DNA from: Megamonas sp. UBA1796 | Lineage (GTDB): Bacteria; Bacillota; Negativicutes; Selenomonadales; Selenomonadaceae | Direction: 5' to 3' | Assembly: GCA_002319795.1 (NCBI GenBank) | Contig: DCFU01000020.1 | Coordinates: 1-64,000, forward strand | Length of the DNA: 64,000 nt | The notes under the pieces: generated by a model | The model's database searches: none | Told to the model about the DNA's origin: nothing | The model's input: the letters and a program-made list of their open reading frames with translations, nothing else | Program-made: the position numbers and the translations under genes | In this document: positions 52,523 through 61,017 of the stretch, piece after piece | How positions within the stretch are numbered: position 1 is the first letter of the stretch | Layout: every line of letters begins with the position of its first letter

Positions 52523-52747
52523 TAGTTTTTAGAACAAATTTTCGATTGCTCCTATCCCTTTAATTTGATAGAATTATATATGTCCTTGGGAGAGTATCTC
52601 GTCATATCGCATTTCTGGTATCTTCACTTACAGCATGAACGGAATCTAAGACAAGATCATGAATTCCGAAAAAAATTTATACTTCAAATATAGATTTGCC
52701 TGTAGACTTAAGGAAGCACGTATGAATTATACTAAGGAGATGTTTCT

Positions 52748-53437
52748 ATGAAATGTAAATATTGTAATGCAGATATAAGCCTGGCAGAAAAAATATGTCC
52801 AAAATGTCATCATTCTGTAAAAGAAGATAATCCAGATGCATTGCGTAAAAAGAAACGTAATCGGTATATAACCATTGGTGTGAGTGTCATCGCTTTTATC
52901 TTTATCGTCTCAACCATTGGCATAACGCTGCAAAGCCAGCAAACGCTAACCTCGCAGACAGGAACATCGTCCACAGCAGCCTCTGACAAAACTGCCGGAG
53001 CTTCACTTGATACCACTTATGGAAACCTTATGGAACGATTCAATGATAATTCTGCAGCCCAAAAAGAACATATCCTGCTGAAAAGCATTGATGAAAAATC
53101 ATCTTCTTTTCAGTATAACCTGCTTGATACGTTAATACTATCGGGTAAAATTGATGTGAAAAACCAAAAGCTCCTCTCTGTTCAAATGATAGCTCAACCG
53201 GCAACACAGGACGATATGGTAAAAATGGTCACTGCCATAGGCGTATTGATTGAATCATTCTATCCTTCAGATGCTTCCGCTATGCGAAAAAAGGTCCTGG
53301 CCGATCTTGGCTTTAAACAAGGTTCCGATATCCGTACGGCCAATAATGTTGCAATACAAGGAAATACGGAATTTCATTTCGCCTTTATAAAAGATACTGG
53401 ATATGTTTTTATCGTCAAGAACAAAAATGCCGACTAA
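52748..53437 (+). CDS. zinc-ribbon membrane protein of unknown function
   Basis: 229 aa. An N-terminal zinc ribbon CKYCNADISLAEKICPKCH (two CxxC pairs, residues 3-21), a basic patch (RKKKRNR), one membrane helix (about 40-62), a Ser/Thr/Ala-rich linker and an outside domain of about 140 residues that I do not recognise. The ribbon would face the cytoplasm. AAGGAGATG precedes the ATG. The recombinase gene follows after 52 bases and could be co-transcribed, but no functional link is known. Confidence 0.75.
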   Translation: MKCKYCNADISLAEKICPKCHHSVKEDNPDALRKKKRNRYITIGVSVIAFIFIVSTIGITLQSQQTLTSQTGTSSTAASDKTAGASLDTTYGNLMERFNDNSAAQKEHILLKSIDEKSSSFQYNLLDTLILSGKIDVKNQKLLSVQMIAQPATQDDMVKMVTAIGVLIESFYPSDASAMRKKVLADLGFKQGSDIRTANNVAIQGNTEFHFAFIKDTGYVFIVKNKNAD

Positions 53438-53489
53438 ATTCTATTTTTGCATGCACAAAGTCTGATAAGAATCGCTGGTGAATAATACG

Positions 53490-54476
53490 ATGGAATTAAA
53501 AGATAATTTTCTCCTTACCAAAAACGCCAAAATTCAAGCCAATAGTAAACTATCATTAAAAAGCAAACGACGTCTGGAACATACCAAAGCCTATAATACG
53601 ATACGGTCTTATGCCGCAGACTGGAATGACTTTTCTGACTGGTGCCAAGACCATAAAATGACCGACTTGCCGGCTGAACCTGAGACGATTGTGAATTACA
53701 TTAATGATTTGGCAGATAACGCAAAGGCGAATACCGTATCGCGTCGTATCACTGCTATTTCCGAAAATCATATTGCGGCAGGCCTCGGACGTGACAATCC
53801 CGCGCATTCCGGACTGGTACGCAATGCTATGATGGCTATTCGCCGTGAAAAAGGAACCTTTCAGCATGGAAAAGCCCCCATATTGTTGGAAACGATTCAT
53901 CTGCTTGCAGATTGTTTCGATGATAATGATATTGTTTCCCTGCGTGATCGAGCTGTGCTTTTTTTAGGGTTTGCCGGCGCTTTTCGCCGTTCAGAACTTG
54001 TCAATGTACAATTAGAAGATTTAACCTTTTCCTCTGAAGGTGTGGTGATATTTATTCCCCAATCCAAGGGCGACCAATTAGGACATGGCAATTATATTGC
54101 TATCCCCTATGCACCCAATCCACATTTTTGCGCCGTACACGCCATTGAGCAATGGGTTCTCGCTGCACAGCTGCAAACAGGCCCTTTATTCCGTCCTTTT
54201 AAAAAAAATAAAGAGCTGCGCGATGTGCAGCTCTCAGACAAATCAGTAGCTCTGATTGTAAAAAAATATATTAAAAAAGCCGGACTTAATGAAGCAAATT
54301 TTGCGGGGCACAGTCTGCGCCGCGGTTTTGCCACAAGTGCTGCCCAGCATGACATTGATGCTCTTACCATTATGCGGCAAACACGCCATAAATCAGAAAA
54401 AATGGTTCACCGTTACATTGAGCAAGGAAATATGTTCAAAGAAAATCCATTGAATCGTATGTTCAATAAAAGATAA
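53490..54476 (+). CDS. tyrosine recombinase / integrase
   Basis: 328-aa site-specific recombinase. N-terminal SAM-like core-binding domain (about 25-115; AYNTIRSYAADWNDFSDWC) and a catalytic domain with the first Arg in GAFRRSELVN near 168, HSLRRGFATSAA near 274, the His in TRHKSEKMV near 298 and the nucleophile Tyr in HRYIEQG near 308. Different from XerC/XerD and closer to stand-alone integrases. No phage, transposon or att repeats are visible nearby. Start uncertain: ATG 53490 or GTG 53478. Confidence 0.88.
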   Translation: MELKDNFLLTKNAKIQANSKLSLKSKRRLEHTKAYNTIRSYAADWNDFSDWCQDHKMTDLPAEPETIVNYINDLADNAKANTVSRRITAISENHIAAGLGRDNPAHSGLVRNAMMAIRREKGTFQHGKAPILLETIHLLADCFDDNDIVSLRDRAVLFLGFAGAFRRSELVNVQLEDLTFSSEGVVIFIPQSKGDQLGHGNYIAIPYAPNPHFCAVHAIEQWVLAAQLQTGPLFRPFKKNKELRDVQLSDKSVALIVKKYIKKAGLNEANFAGHSLRRGFATSAAQHDIDALTIMRQTRHKSEKMVHRYIEQGNMFKENPLNRMFNKR

Positions 54477-54483
54477 AGGATTA

Positions 54484-54528
54484 AAATAGCATGGAGATAA
54501 CCAAACCGTTATCCACATACTATTTTTT
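54484..54528 (+). terminator. likely terminator of the recombinase gene
   Basis: Stem TGG-GATAAC / GTTATC-CA around CAAACC, extended by ATAG/CTAT, then a run of seven T. It overlaps the 3' end of the convergent ComFB-like gene. Confidence 0.6.
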
Positions 54529-54804
54529 TATTTGGCTCACGTCATGGCGCGGATGCTTTGTCACAATTGCTGCTGCCTTGGCTATTTCCTGTATGATTTC
54601 TGCATCCTCCTGTCCCCAATAAGAATCAAGCCTTGTATAAACATCACCTATGTCTGAATTCGTATACTTAGGCGGAAGATGGTTCAATGCTAATACAATA
54701 ATATCCTTACGGCATTGCTCACACCTACAGCAGTCTGTAAAATTTGCCAGCACCTTATCCAGATTATCCATAACAAAACTTTCCATATTATTTTTAACCA
54801 GCAT
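54520..54804 (-). CDS. ComFB-family protein
   Basis: 94 aa with the ComFB family pattern: MDNLDKVLANF, four cysteines in CCRCEQCRKDIIVLALNHLPPKY (a probable zinc site, about 32-54) and a C-terminal helical half. First named from the Bacillus comF operon; members in cyanobacteria are reported to bind cyclic dinucleotides. Here it stands alone, away from comFA/comFC. Start at ATG 54804 with GGAGGAGAGG. Function here unknown. Confidence 0.85.
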   Translation of the reverse strand: MLVKNNMESFVMDNLDKVLANFTDCCRCEQCRKDIIVLALNHLPPKYTNSDIGDVYTRLDSYWGQEDAEIIQEIAKAAAIVTKHPRHDVSQIKK

Positions 54805-54881
54805 GTAACCTCTCCTCCATATCATATGATATTTAAAAATATTATACTTCATTCATAAAAAAACATCCAGTATAGATTACA

Positions 54882-55628
54882 TTATTTATATTGCCACTGA
54901 CAGGCATATTTCTCTACGATATCTATTACAGCAAACAATATAAGCCCAATAAAGCTCAAGACCATAATTCCTGAATACATCTCAAGATAATTGACACGCA
55001 GCCATGCATCCATGATGAAATACCCCATACCATATTGTGTGCCAAAAGTCTCAGTGAAAAACAATACCGAAATAGCCGTTGCTAAAGCCACACGAATGGC
55101 CGTAATAAATTTAGGTAAAGAGGCTGGCCATAATACTTCAAAAAAGATTTCCTTGAACGAAGCCCCTAAAGAATATAACGGATAATAGGTTTCTTTCGGA
55201 ATAATTCGGATTCCATCACGTACAGCAATGATAACCTGAAAAACAATAATCAAAAAAATCATAATAATCTTCGACGCTTCTCCTACACCGCATAAAAGCA
55301 TCAGGATTGGCAACAAAGCAATCTTTGGTACAGGATATGTCAGATAAACAATCGGCGCCAGGAAACGATCTGTACTCGGAAAATATCCCATCAAAACACC
55401 TAAGGGAAACCCAACAAAAACAGCAATAACAAGCCCTGCCGCAATACGCCATAAACTATATAGGCTATGGATTGCAATCGATTTTATAAAAACAGCCAGT
55501 AAAGTTTGGAACACAAGAACTGGCGATGGTACAATCGGCAGTCTGACAATCATAGAGATAAACCACCAAGTAACAAACAACACTGCGATAGCAAAAAAAT
55601 ACCAACCAACCACACCATATTTTTTCAT
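54882..55628 (-). CDS. ABC transporter permease (NitT/TauT family)
   Basis: 248-aa inner membrane permease with six hydrophobic segments and the binding-protein-dependent permease motif (ASFKEIFFEVLWPASLPKF near 150) that contacts the ATPase. Of the SsuC/TauC/ThiX type. Its start overlaps the stop of the ATPase gene. Third gene of a binding protein - ATPase - permease set for an unidentified small substrate. Confidence 0.93.
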   Translation of the reverse strand: MKKYGVVGWYFFAIAVLFVTWWFISMIVRLPIVPSPVLVFQTLLAVFIKSIAIHSLYSLWRIAAGLVIAVFVGFPLGVLMGYFPSTDRFLAPIVYLTYPVPKIALLPILMLLCGVGEASKIIMIFLIIVFQVIIAVRDGIRIIPKETYYPLYSLGASFKEIFFEVLWPASLPKFITAIRVALATAISVLFFTETFGTQYGMGYFIMDAWLRVNYLEMYSGIMVLSFIGLILFAVIDIVEKYACQWQYK

Positions 55629-56380
55629 GACTGATTCCAGCTCCTTTTTATTAAATTTCGGAGCTCTAATCCCATCTTGAAAAATTCAGGTTTTCTGCGT
55701 ATATCACCACTACCAAATAATGGATTATCAACAATTGCATCTATATGACCCGGATTTGCCGATAAAATAACAATTTTTTGCCCTAAATACAACGCTTCCT
55801 CTACATAATGCGTAACTAAAACCGTAGTGACCTCATACTGCTGCCACAGAGCAAAAAAAACATCCTGCATTTCCTCACGAGTAATTGCGTCAAGTGCCGA
55901 GAATGGCTCATCCATAAGAAGGACATCCGGTTTGAGTAAAAACGTACGCGCCAGGCTGACACGCTGCTGTTGTCCACCACTTAACTCACCAGGATACCTT
56001 CTTTCCAAGCCATCAATACCAAGCTGATGCATGATCGCAAGTAAAGCATTACGTTCTGTCTTTCTCTTTGTATTCTTGATTTTTAAGCCCAAAAAAATAT
56101 TTTCTTCCACATTCCGCCAAGGAAGCAACCCATAATTCTGAGGAATAAAACCTATTTTTTGTTTTGCCGGAGTCACCGGTTCTCCATCAATGCTTACCTT
56201 ACCTTCATATTTATGGATAATACCCGCAAAAACTTTAAGCAAAGTTGACTTCCCACAGCCTGATGGCCCGATAACTGCACAAATCATACCTGTAGGAACC
56301 GTCAGGCTGACATTCTTTAAAGCTACATGTATCTCATTTTGTGACCGATATCTTACGGTCAAATCCAGCGCTTCAATCAT
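55625..56380 (-). CDS. ABC transporter ATP-binding protein (NitT/TauT family)
   Basis: 251 aa ATPase with Walker A GPSGCGKSTLLK near 38, Q-loop PQNYGLLPW, signature LSGGQQQRVSLARTF near 138, Walker B VLLMDEPFSALD near 160, and the H-loop VLVTHYVEEAL near 190. SsuB/TauB type. Coupled by four-base overlaps to both neighbours. Confidence 0.96.
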   Translation of the reverse strand: MIEALDLTVRYRSQNEIHVALKNVSLTVPTGMICAVIGPSGCGKSTLLKVFAGIIHKYEGKVSIDGEPVTPAKQKIGFIPQNYGLLPWRNVEENIFLGLKIKNTKRKTERNALLAIMHQLGIDGLERRYPGELSGGQQQRVSLARTFLLKPDVLLMDEPFSALDAITREEMQDVFFALWQQYEVTTVLVTHYVEEALYLGQKIVILSANPGHIDAIVDNPLFGSGDIRRKPEFFKMGLELRNLIKRSWNQS

Positions 56381-57321
56381 TGTCCTAAAATATCAACAAC
56401 AATATCATCATACGAATATACCTGCTTAATAAGTTGTTTGTTCTCCAACCAAACAATGCAGTCTGTTACATCCTTCTCTTTCGGCAAAGCAGCTTCATGA
56501 TACTGTGGCAACTGCAGAGCGTCTCTGGCGGTTGGTGGAAAACCTCCTTTATCCAAAACGATGTCTATATACTCCTCGCGATTTGTATTATTTAAATAAG
56601 CCACAGCTTTATTATAAGCACGGTACATAGCTTGCAATTCAGCCTTCTTAGACTCAACAGCCTGAGCTGTAAACATAATCACACCAGGATTAATTTCCAA
56701 TTCATCCGAACCAGTTATATATTTACATCCATTATAAATTGCAATGCTCGCCATTGGCTCCGGCAAGGTTGCCGCTGACAATTTATCGTTTTGCAACATT
56801 TCCAAACGTGTAGGGATTTGTGGGATTACGACTTTGTTGACACTGTTATCCTGCATATTCTGTGATGCAAGTATCTGGTCTGTTACATATTCAATAATCG
56901 TATTTTTAGAAACAGCAACATCCTTTCCAGCTAAATCGGTTACGCCAGAAATGGCTTCACCCTTTCCGGCAATCAACTTATAACTGCCATCCGTAAAAGA
57001 AGTAACCTTTACATCGAATCCGCCAGATTTATCAAATGCCACCGCCAGCATATCCGATACCGCTCCGTCCAGATTACCGCTCTGCAACGCTGAATCGCGA
57101 TCCATTGCACTTTTAAATTGCTGGATGTTTACCTTTAACCCCTCTTCAGCAAAATAACCTTTTTCCTGTGCAATGATAAACGGCAAAGAATCTGTATCCG
57201 GCATAAGTCCAATAGTTATTTCACCTAATTGAGCCTTCTGACCAGACTTTTCTATAGCTCCAGAACAGCCAGCACTTAACACTAGAATTGTTACACATAA
57301 AGCTACCCATAACTTCCTCAA
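56377..57321 (-). CDS. ABC transporter substrate-binding lipoprotein
   Basis: 314 aa. Lipoprotein signal peptide with lipobox LSAGC (Cys19), then an NMT1/SsuA-like binding fold: GLMPDTDSLPFIIAQEKGYF near 38, DGAVSDMLAVAF near 83, LPEPMASIAIYNG near 185. Family substrates include sulfonates, taurine, nitrate, bicarbonate and thiamine precursors; nothing here fixes which. Starts at a TTG with AGGAGCGATGG ahead. Lies 17 bases after the coiled-coil gene, so probably the same transcript. No TPP or other riboswitch is seen. Confidence 0.92.
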   Translation of the reverse strand: MRKLWVALCVTILVLSAGCSGAIEKSGQKAQLGEITIGLMPDTDSLPFIIAQEKGYFAEEGLKVNIQQFKSAMDRDSALQSGNLDGAVSDMLAVAFDKSGGFDVKVTSFTDGSYKLIAGKGEAISGVTDLAGKDVAVSKNTIIEYVTDQILASQNMQDNSVNKVVIPQIPTRLEMLQNDKLSAATLPEPMASIAIYNGCKYITGSDELEINPGVIMFTAQAVESKKAELQAMYRAYNKAVAYLNNTNREEYIDIVLDKGGFPPTARDALQLPQYHEAALPKEKDVTDCIVWLENKQLIKQVYSYDDIVVDILGQ

Positions 57322-57338
57322 TATCCATCGCTCCTAAT

Positions 57339-58142
57339 TTATTTTGATAATAAACCTCTGACAAAATCCATACCCTCTGAAGCATAATATAATATCTGTC
57401 CAATAGTATTTGCGTTTTCATTATAAGCAGACGCAGCTGCCTGCTTAACTCTATTTGCCTGTTGTCGGACCTGATCCAGCTCACCAAGCTTCGAATCCAC
57501 ATCATTTATCATTGCCTGCGCATCATTGATAGATACATTTAAAGCTGCTGCATCGTTGTTGTTTCTTGTTTCCTGTGCCGCATTATCCTGTATCGACCGT
57601 TGGCGTTCTTTTTCTTTTCCTGTCACTTTATCCAATAATTTGGAGGCCATTGAAGCCGATTGATTCTCTTCCTCAATTTGTGTATTTTTGCCAGCTATAT
57701 GCCCCGCTGCAGATTGCAATGCCTGCCGTTTTTGTTCCAGCTCCAGCTTTTCCTGCTCCAATTGTTGTCTCTGCTGCGTCAGTTCATTGGCCTGCTGTTG
57801 TATCTGTGCCGCCTGCTGCATATGCTGATTCTCGGTTGCCTGTTGACGATCATGATAATATCCTGCCAGGATAAAACCACTTAAGAGCGCTACTAAAAAT
57901 CCCGCCGTTAAAAATATAGCCTTTCTACGTTTACGTTTTTTAATATAGGCCTTCTGCGGCCCGGTTTCTTCCTGTTTTCGTACAGGTGCAAGCTCCCGTA
58001 CCGATCCACGGCGTATCATTTTTTCCTGCTGCATCGGCCCTGCAGTATTCGTAACACGCGGTATAGACTTTGTATCCTGTAATCCACTTTTTTCTTCAGT
58101 ACCATCCATAAGAACAGTCTTTTCTAATTCTTTATCCTTCAT
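57339..58142 (-). CDS. coiled-coil membrane protein, unknown function
   Basis: 267 aa. A charged cytoplasmic N-terminus (1-80, containing EKTVLMDG), a basic stop KKRKRRKA, one membrane helix (about 75-97, FLTAGFLVALLSGFILAGY), then a Gln/Glu-rich coiled coil (about 100-160, QQQANELTQQRQQLEQEKLE), and a helical C-terminus. Orientation by the positive-inside rule puts the coiled coil outside. The ATG at 58142 with GAGGATAGCC overlaps the upstream gene by 11 bases. No family recognised. Confidence 0.75.
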   Translation of the reverse strand: MKDKELEKTVLMDGTEEKSGLQDTKSIPRVTNTAGPMQQEKMIRRGSVRELAPVRKQEETGPQKAYIKKRKRRKAIFLTAGFLVALLSGFILAGYYHDRQQATENQHMQQAAQIQQQANELTQQRQQLEQEKLELEQKRQALQSAAGHIAGKNTQIEEENQSASMASKLLDKVTGKEKERQRSIQDNAAQETRNNNDAAALNVSINDAQAMINDVDSKLGELDQVRQQANRVKQAAASAYNENANTIGQILYYASEGMDFVRGLLSK

Positions 58143-58542
58143 GGCTATCCTCATTTCTCTTACGCATGGCTGTATGTTCTTTTTGCATAGTCTCACAAAG
58201 GCGCCGAAATGTCCAAAACATATTAAAAGGCGTAACTATGGCCTTAAACCTTATACTCTCGATACCAGCATGATGGAATTCGTCCAAAACATGTTCAAGC
58301 CGCTTATTTTTAATATTATACAATACCATAACCTCAAACGGAAAAATAAAATCATCTGTTTCCAACTTCTTTACCTGATTAAATCCCTTAATTCCTAAAA
58401 GATATCCTACTTTCTGTTCATAGGCATCCGCAGGAAGCACCTCAAACACAATATGTATTCTCGTTAATAAAGATTGTATGGATTGCAGCTTTTCCTCATC
58501 AGCAAATTGATAAAGCAACACTTTCTCTGCTGCTTTTTTCAT
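58132..58542 (-). CDS. DUF3783-like protein
   Basis: 136 aa, soluble. A single compact domain with LLYQFADEEKLQSIQSLL, FEVMVLYNIKNKRLEHVLDEF and an IESIRFKAIVTPFN strand, which resembles the DUF3783 family of Firmicutes; I assign this from memory of the pattern. Function unknown. ATG at 58542 with GGTGG upstream. Probably in one transcript with the NYN gene and the coiled-coil protein. Confidence 0.7.
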   Translation of the reverse strand: MKKAAEKVLLYQFADEEKLQSIQSLLTRIHIVFEVLPADAYEQKVGYLLGIKGFNQVKKLETDDFIFPFEVMVLYNIKNKRLEHVLDEFHHAGIESIRFKAIVTPFNMFWTFRRLCETMQKEHTAMRKRNEDSHEG

Positions 58543-58579
58543 GAAATCCACCTACACTTTCATTTCCTAATCAAAGCTT

Positions 58580-59239
58580 TCACTGAGATAGCCCTCTCAT
58601 TAAAAGATATGTAATAAGTTGATCAAAACCGACATTTTCAGCCTCCATACGCTGCAAAAGTTGTTTTTGCAAAGTTTTAGGCAGTTTAATCTGCATGGTT
58701 CCATCAACTTGATACCTCAAACCTTGATTTTTTTCTTGTACTATGTTATCTTGTCGGCTGTTTTTTTGCACAGGTACAAGTTTACTAGTCTTCTTTTTTT
58801 CCGGCGGATAACAAATAAACTCATCATATGCATCCCGCAAGACCTGACTGGCCTGGCTTGTCCCTACACCGATAAGATAGGACGATACCGACCCTTTCTT
58901 CAACACTTGTGCAATTTTTGCAAAATCAGAATCTGTCGTTATAATAAAAAACTTGCGAACGCCCTCATCTCTCAGCATAATTGCCGTATCAAACAACGCA
59001 TAATCCAAAGAATTCTTGCCATCTACCTTGCGATCAATTTGGCGAAATGTAAAGCCTTCCCTGCGTAACAACCGATTCCAGCATTTCTGTTCAGGACGGT
59101 TTTCCCAATCCGAAGCAACAATCATCCGGCAGGGAATATATTTCCTGGCCTTCCCTAATGTATAGTCCAACATCTCAAAGGGTGCATTCTCTATATCATA
59201 AAGAATCGCTACTGTTTCTATATTTGAGTCAAATGTCAT
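58580..59239 (-). CDS. NYN-domain protein with possible RHH C-terminus
   Basis: 219 aa. N-terminal NYN (PIN-like, LabA/DUF88) domain, about 5-150: VAILYDIENAPF supplies the first Asp, SLDYALFDTAIML and ITTDSDFAKIAQVL the later acidic residues of a metal-dependent nuclease site. A polar linker follows, then a ~38-residue tail with QIKLPKTLQKQLLQRMEAE and LITYLLMRG, which looks like a ribbon-helix-helix or Arc/CopG-type fold. Likely binds or cuts RNA; target unknown. ATG 59239 has GAGGATGG upstream. Confidence 0.82.
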   Translation of the reverse strand: MTFDSNIETVAILYDIENAPFEMLDYTLGKARKYIPCRMIVASDWENRPEQKCWNRLLRREGFTFRQIDRKVDGKNSLDYALFDTAIMLRDEGVRKFFIITTDSDFAKIAQVLKKGSVSSYLIGVGTSQASQVLRDAYDEFICYPPEKKKTSKLVPVQKNSRQDNIVQEKNQGLRYQVDGTMQIKLPKTLQKQLLQRMEAENVGFDQLITYLLMRGLSQ

Positions 59240-59282
59240 CCAATCCATCCTCTACTCTGTCATTAAAAAAGCTCTATTTCTC

Positions 59283-59310
59283 ATTATAGCACAAAAGGCA
59301 ATTAACACAA
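59283..59310 (-). promoter_or_regulatory. candidate promoter of the NYN operon
   Basis: Minus-strand TTGTGT (59305-59310), a 16-base spacer and TATAAT (59283-59288). The -35 box overlaps the T-run of the preceding terminator. Confidence 0.55.
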
Positions 59311-59336
59311 AAAGCAGGATAAAAATCCTGCCTTTT
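59309..59336 (-). terminator. terminator of the 59394-60452 gene
   Basis: Minus-strand stem AAAAGGCAGGAT / ATCCTGCTTTTT with a short T-rich loop, 58 bases after the stop codon. Confidence 0.85.
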
Positions 59337-59393
59337 AACAGACCGACTTCTACATACCAAATTAAAATACACTCCAAGCATCATTTTCATACC

Positions 59394-60452
59394 TCAATTG
59401 CTTGTCCGATTTTTCATTTGTTCTGTCATAATTGCCGCCTCATGCTCCAAAGTCTTCGCTTCCTTTAAGTTTTCATCGGCCGAACGGATTGTCAAAGCTT
59501 GCTTGTCATCCATCCATGCCGCATATTTCCCTGCATATGCAATATGCAAATCACAAATTTTAAGCCGTAAACGATGCAGCGATTGTGCAGATGCCGGAAC
59601 ATCAACTGAATCCAGCTCTTCCTTCCGACCTGTCCAATCCTCCAGCATTTCCCCCTGAACAATTTCCTTTATTGAATTACGCGTAGCAGTATTTCCCAAA
59701 CTACCTGCTGCCAATAGATCGGAAATTTTCTTTTCTGTCAATTTGACAGACTTATCATGGTGCAACATGATAGCAGATGTATCTTCTATGTAAGTTTGCA
59801 GCTGTATATGACGTGCGTTCATAATAAATGTAATAAAATCGTGAAAATTTTCCACCTCATATGCACGCCATACACCTTCATCTGTCTGGACAAAGGCAAC
59901 TTTCAATACAAATTCCTCTCCTGCTTCCTTTTGAAAAACACGGATTCCTACAATAGCTGTACCAGCGTCCTTATCAACAGCAACATAATCTATTTTCCGG
60001 AAACAGGTATTTTTCAGACCTGATTTGCTTAATACAATATCCGAATCAATTGGTATGCCTTGATCTGCAGATTTTGAAGCATCATCACTCCATTCACCAG
60101 ATTCAATATAATGATTTATAATTCCTTTGAAGCTCATAACCAAGGGAGACTTAAACATTTTTGTAAAACCACTTACAGCAATCCTTGCTTCTTCCGGCAT
60201 CGGCCTTTCTGAATCAATAAGTCCCTGCATTAGAGCATCGCAGGAAGTACTTAATAAATGATCCATATCAACATACTTTTGGAATTTTGCCATATCATGT
60301 TTAGCAACCGCTTCCTGTATCATCTTAAGTGAATAATCCGGTGTCTTTATATAATAAGAAAAATACCATATTCCACTAACCACGCTAGTTACTACAAGCA
60401 AAAACACTGTCAAAAAAATTTTTAGTTTAAATCGCCCCGACATCCTTACCAT
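59394..60452 (-). CDS. membrane-anchored protein of unknown function (DUF2939-like)
   Basis: 352 aa. One N-terminal membrane helix (about 9-30), then a long outside domain, mainly helical, beginning YSLKMIQEAVAKHDMAKFQKYVDMDHL, a pattern reminiscent of DUF2939 proteins. A helical C-terminus ends in KNRTSN. No catalytic motif recognised. The ATG at 60452 with GGGGATGGG is preferred over that three codons later. Own promoter and terminator, so it is probably monocistronic. Confidence 0.75.
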   Translation of the reverse strand: MVRMSGRFKLKIFLTVFLLVVTSVVSGIWYFSYYIKTPDYSLKMIQEAVAKHDMAKFQKYVDMDHLLSTSCDALMQGLIDSERPMPEEARIAVSGFTKMFKSPLVMSFKGIINHYIESGEWSDDASKSADQGIPIDSDIVLSKSGLKNTCFRKIDYVAVDKDAGTAIVGIRVFQKEAGEEFVLKVAFVQTDEGVWRAYEVENFHDFITFIMNARHIQLQTYIEDTSAIMLHHDKSVKLTEKKISDLLAAGSLGNTATRNSIKEIVQGEMLEDWTGRKEELDSVDVPASAQSLHRLRLKICDLHIAYAGKYAAWMDDKQALTIRSADENLKEAKTLEHEAAIMTEQMKNRTSN

Positions 60453-60513
60453 AAAATCCCATCCCCTTTTAAGAACGCAATGGAAACTTCAGCCCATAGC
60501 CTCTTACATACTC

Positions 60514-60542
60514 ATTATGCACTAGAGATATTGATTTCGCAA
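60514..60542 (-). promoter_or_regulatory. promoter of the 59394-60452 gene
   Basis: Minus-strand TTGCGA (60537-60542), a 17-base spacer and CATAAT (60514-60519), about 60 bases before the start codon. Confidence 0.6.
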
Positions 60543-60611
60543 GGGCTTTAAATATCATTCTGCGTAAAAAATCCATTTCTTAAAAATCGTTCTTATAAAA
60601 ACCATTCTGCA

Positions 60612-61001
60612 TTATTGTCGTAAAAAATTCAATATAATCCATACAACAGCACCAATCGCAACTCCTATAAGTGCTACAGGCAAAGCAATAAACACAATGA
60701 AACTTACAACAGCCATCACTAGAAGGAAGAGCGCCAGCTTGGAAATCCAATTACCACTCCAAGGAAAAAGCCGCCAGTTTCTCATAAATATCTTTGCGGA
60801 TCCCGAATGATGATTTTGCGTATACATATGCTCAAAATGAGGCTGCCCCTGTTGTGGAGGTATCGTTTCATCTATTGTAACCCCATCATACAAATTCTTT
60901 TCTTCTTTAGACAATACACGGACATTCGACTCACCGGATACTCCACAGTATCCACAATGGCCATTTTCATCCAGTTCATGTCCACATTTGGCACATTGCA
61001 T
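60612..61001 (-). CDS. zinc-ribbon membrane protein, unknown function
   Basis: 129 aa. N-terminal zinc ribbon CAKCGHELDENGHCGYCG (Cys pairs at 3/6 and 16/19), a conserved-looking stretch VRVLSKEEKNLYDGVTIDE, a His-rich linker, and a C-terminal hydrophobic region (about 90-127) with two helices. ATG 61001 has GGGAGGGA upstream. Lies 16 bases after the 500-aa gene, so likely its operon partner. The same ribbon-plus-membrane design occurs in the protein at 52748. Confidence 0.75.
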   Translation of the reverse strand: MQCAKCGHELDENGHCGYCGVSGESNVRVLSKEEKNLYDGVTIDETIPPQQGQPHFEHMYTQNHHSGSAKIFMRNWRLFPWSGNWISKLALFLLVMAVVSFIVFIALPVALIGVAIGAVVWIILNFLRQ

Positions 61002-61017
61002 ATAAAATCCCTCCCTG

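Noticed and set aside
52532..52543. Third LexA box GAAC-AAAT-TTTC
   Set aside because: One arm departs from the GTTC consensus and it lies upstream of the -35 box; treated as doubtful and not listed as a separate site.
53478..54528. Prophage or integrative element around the tyrosine recombinase
   Set aside because: No phage, mobilisation or cargo genes, no tRNA target and no flanking direct repeats were seen.
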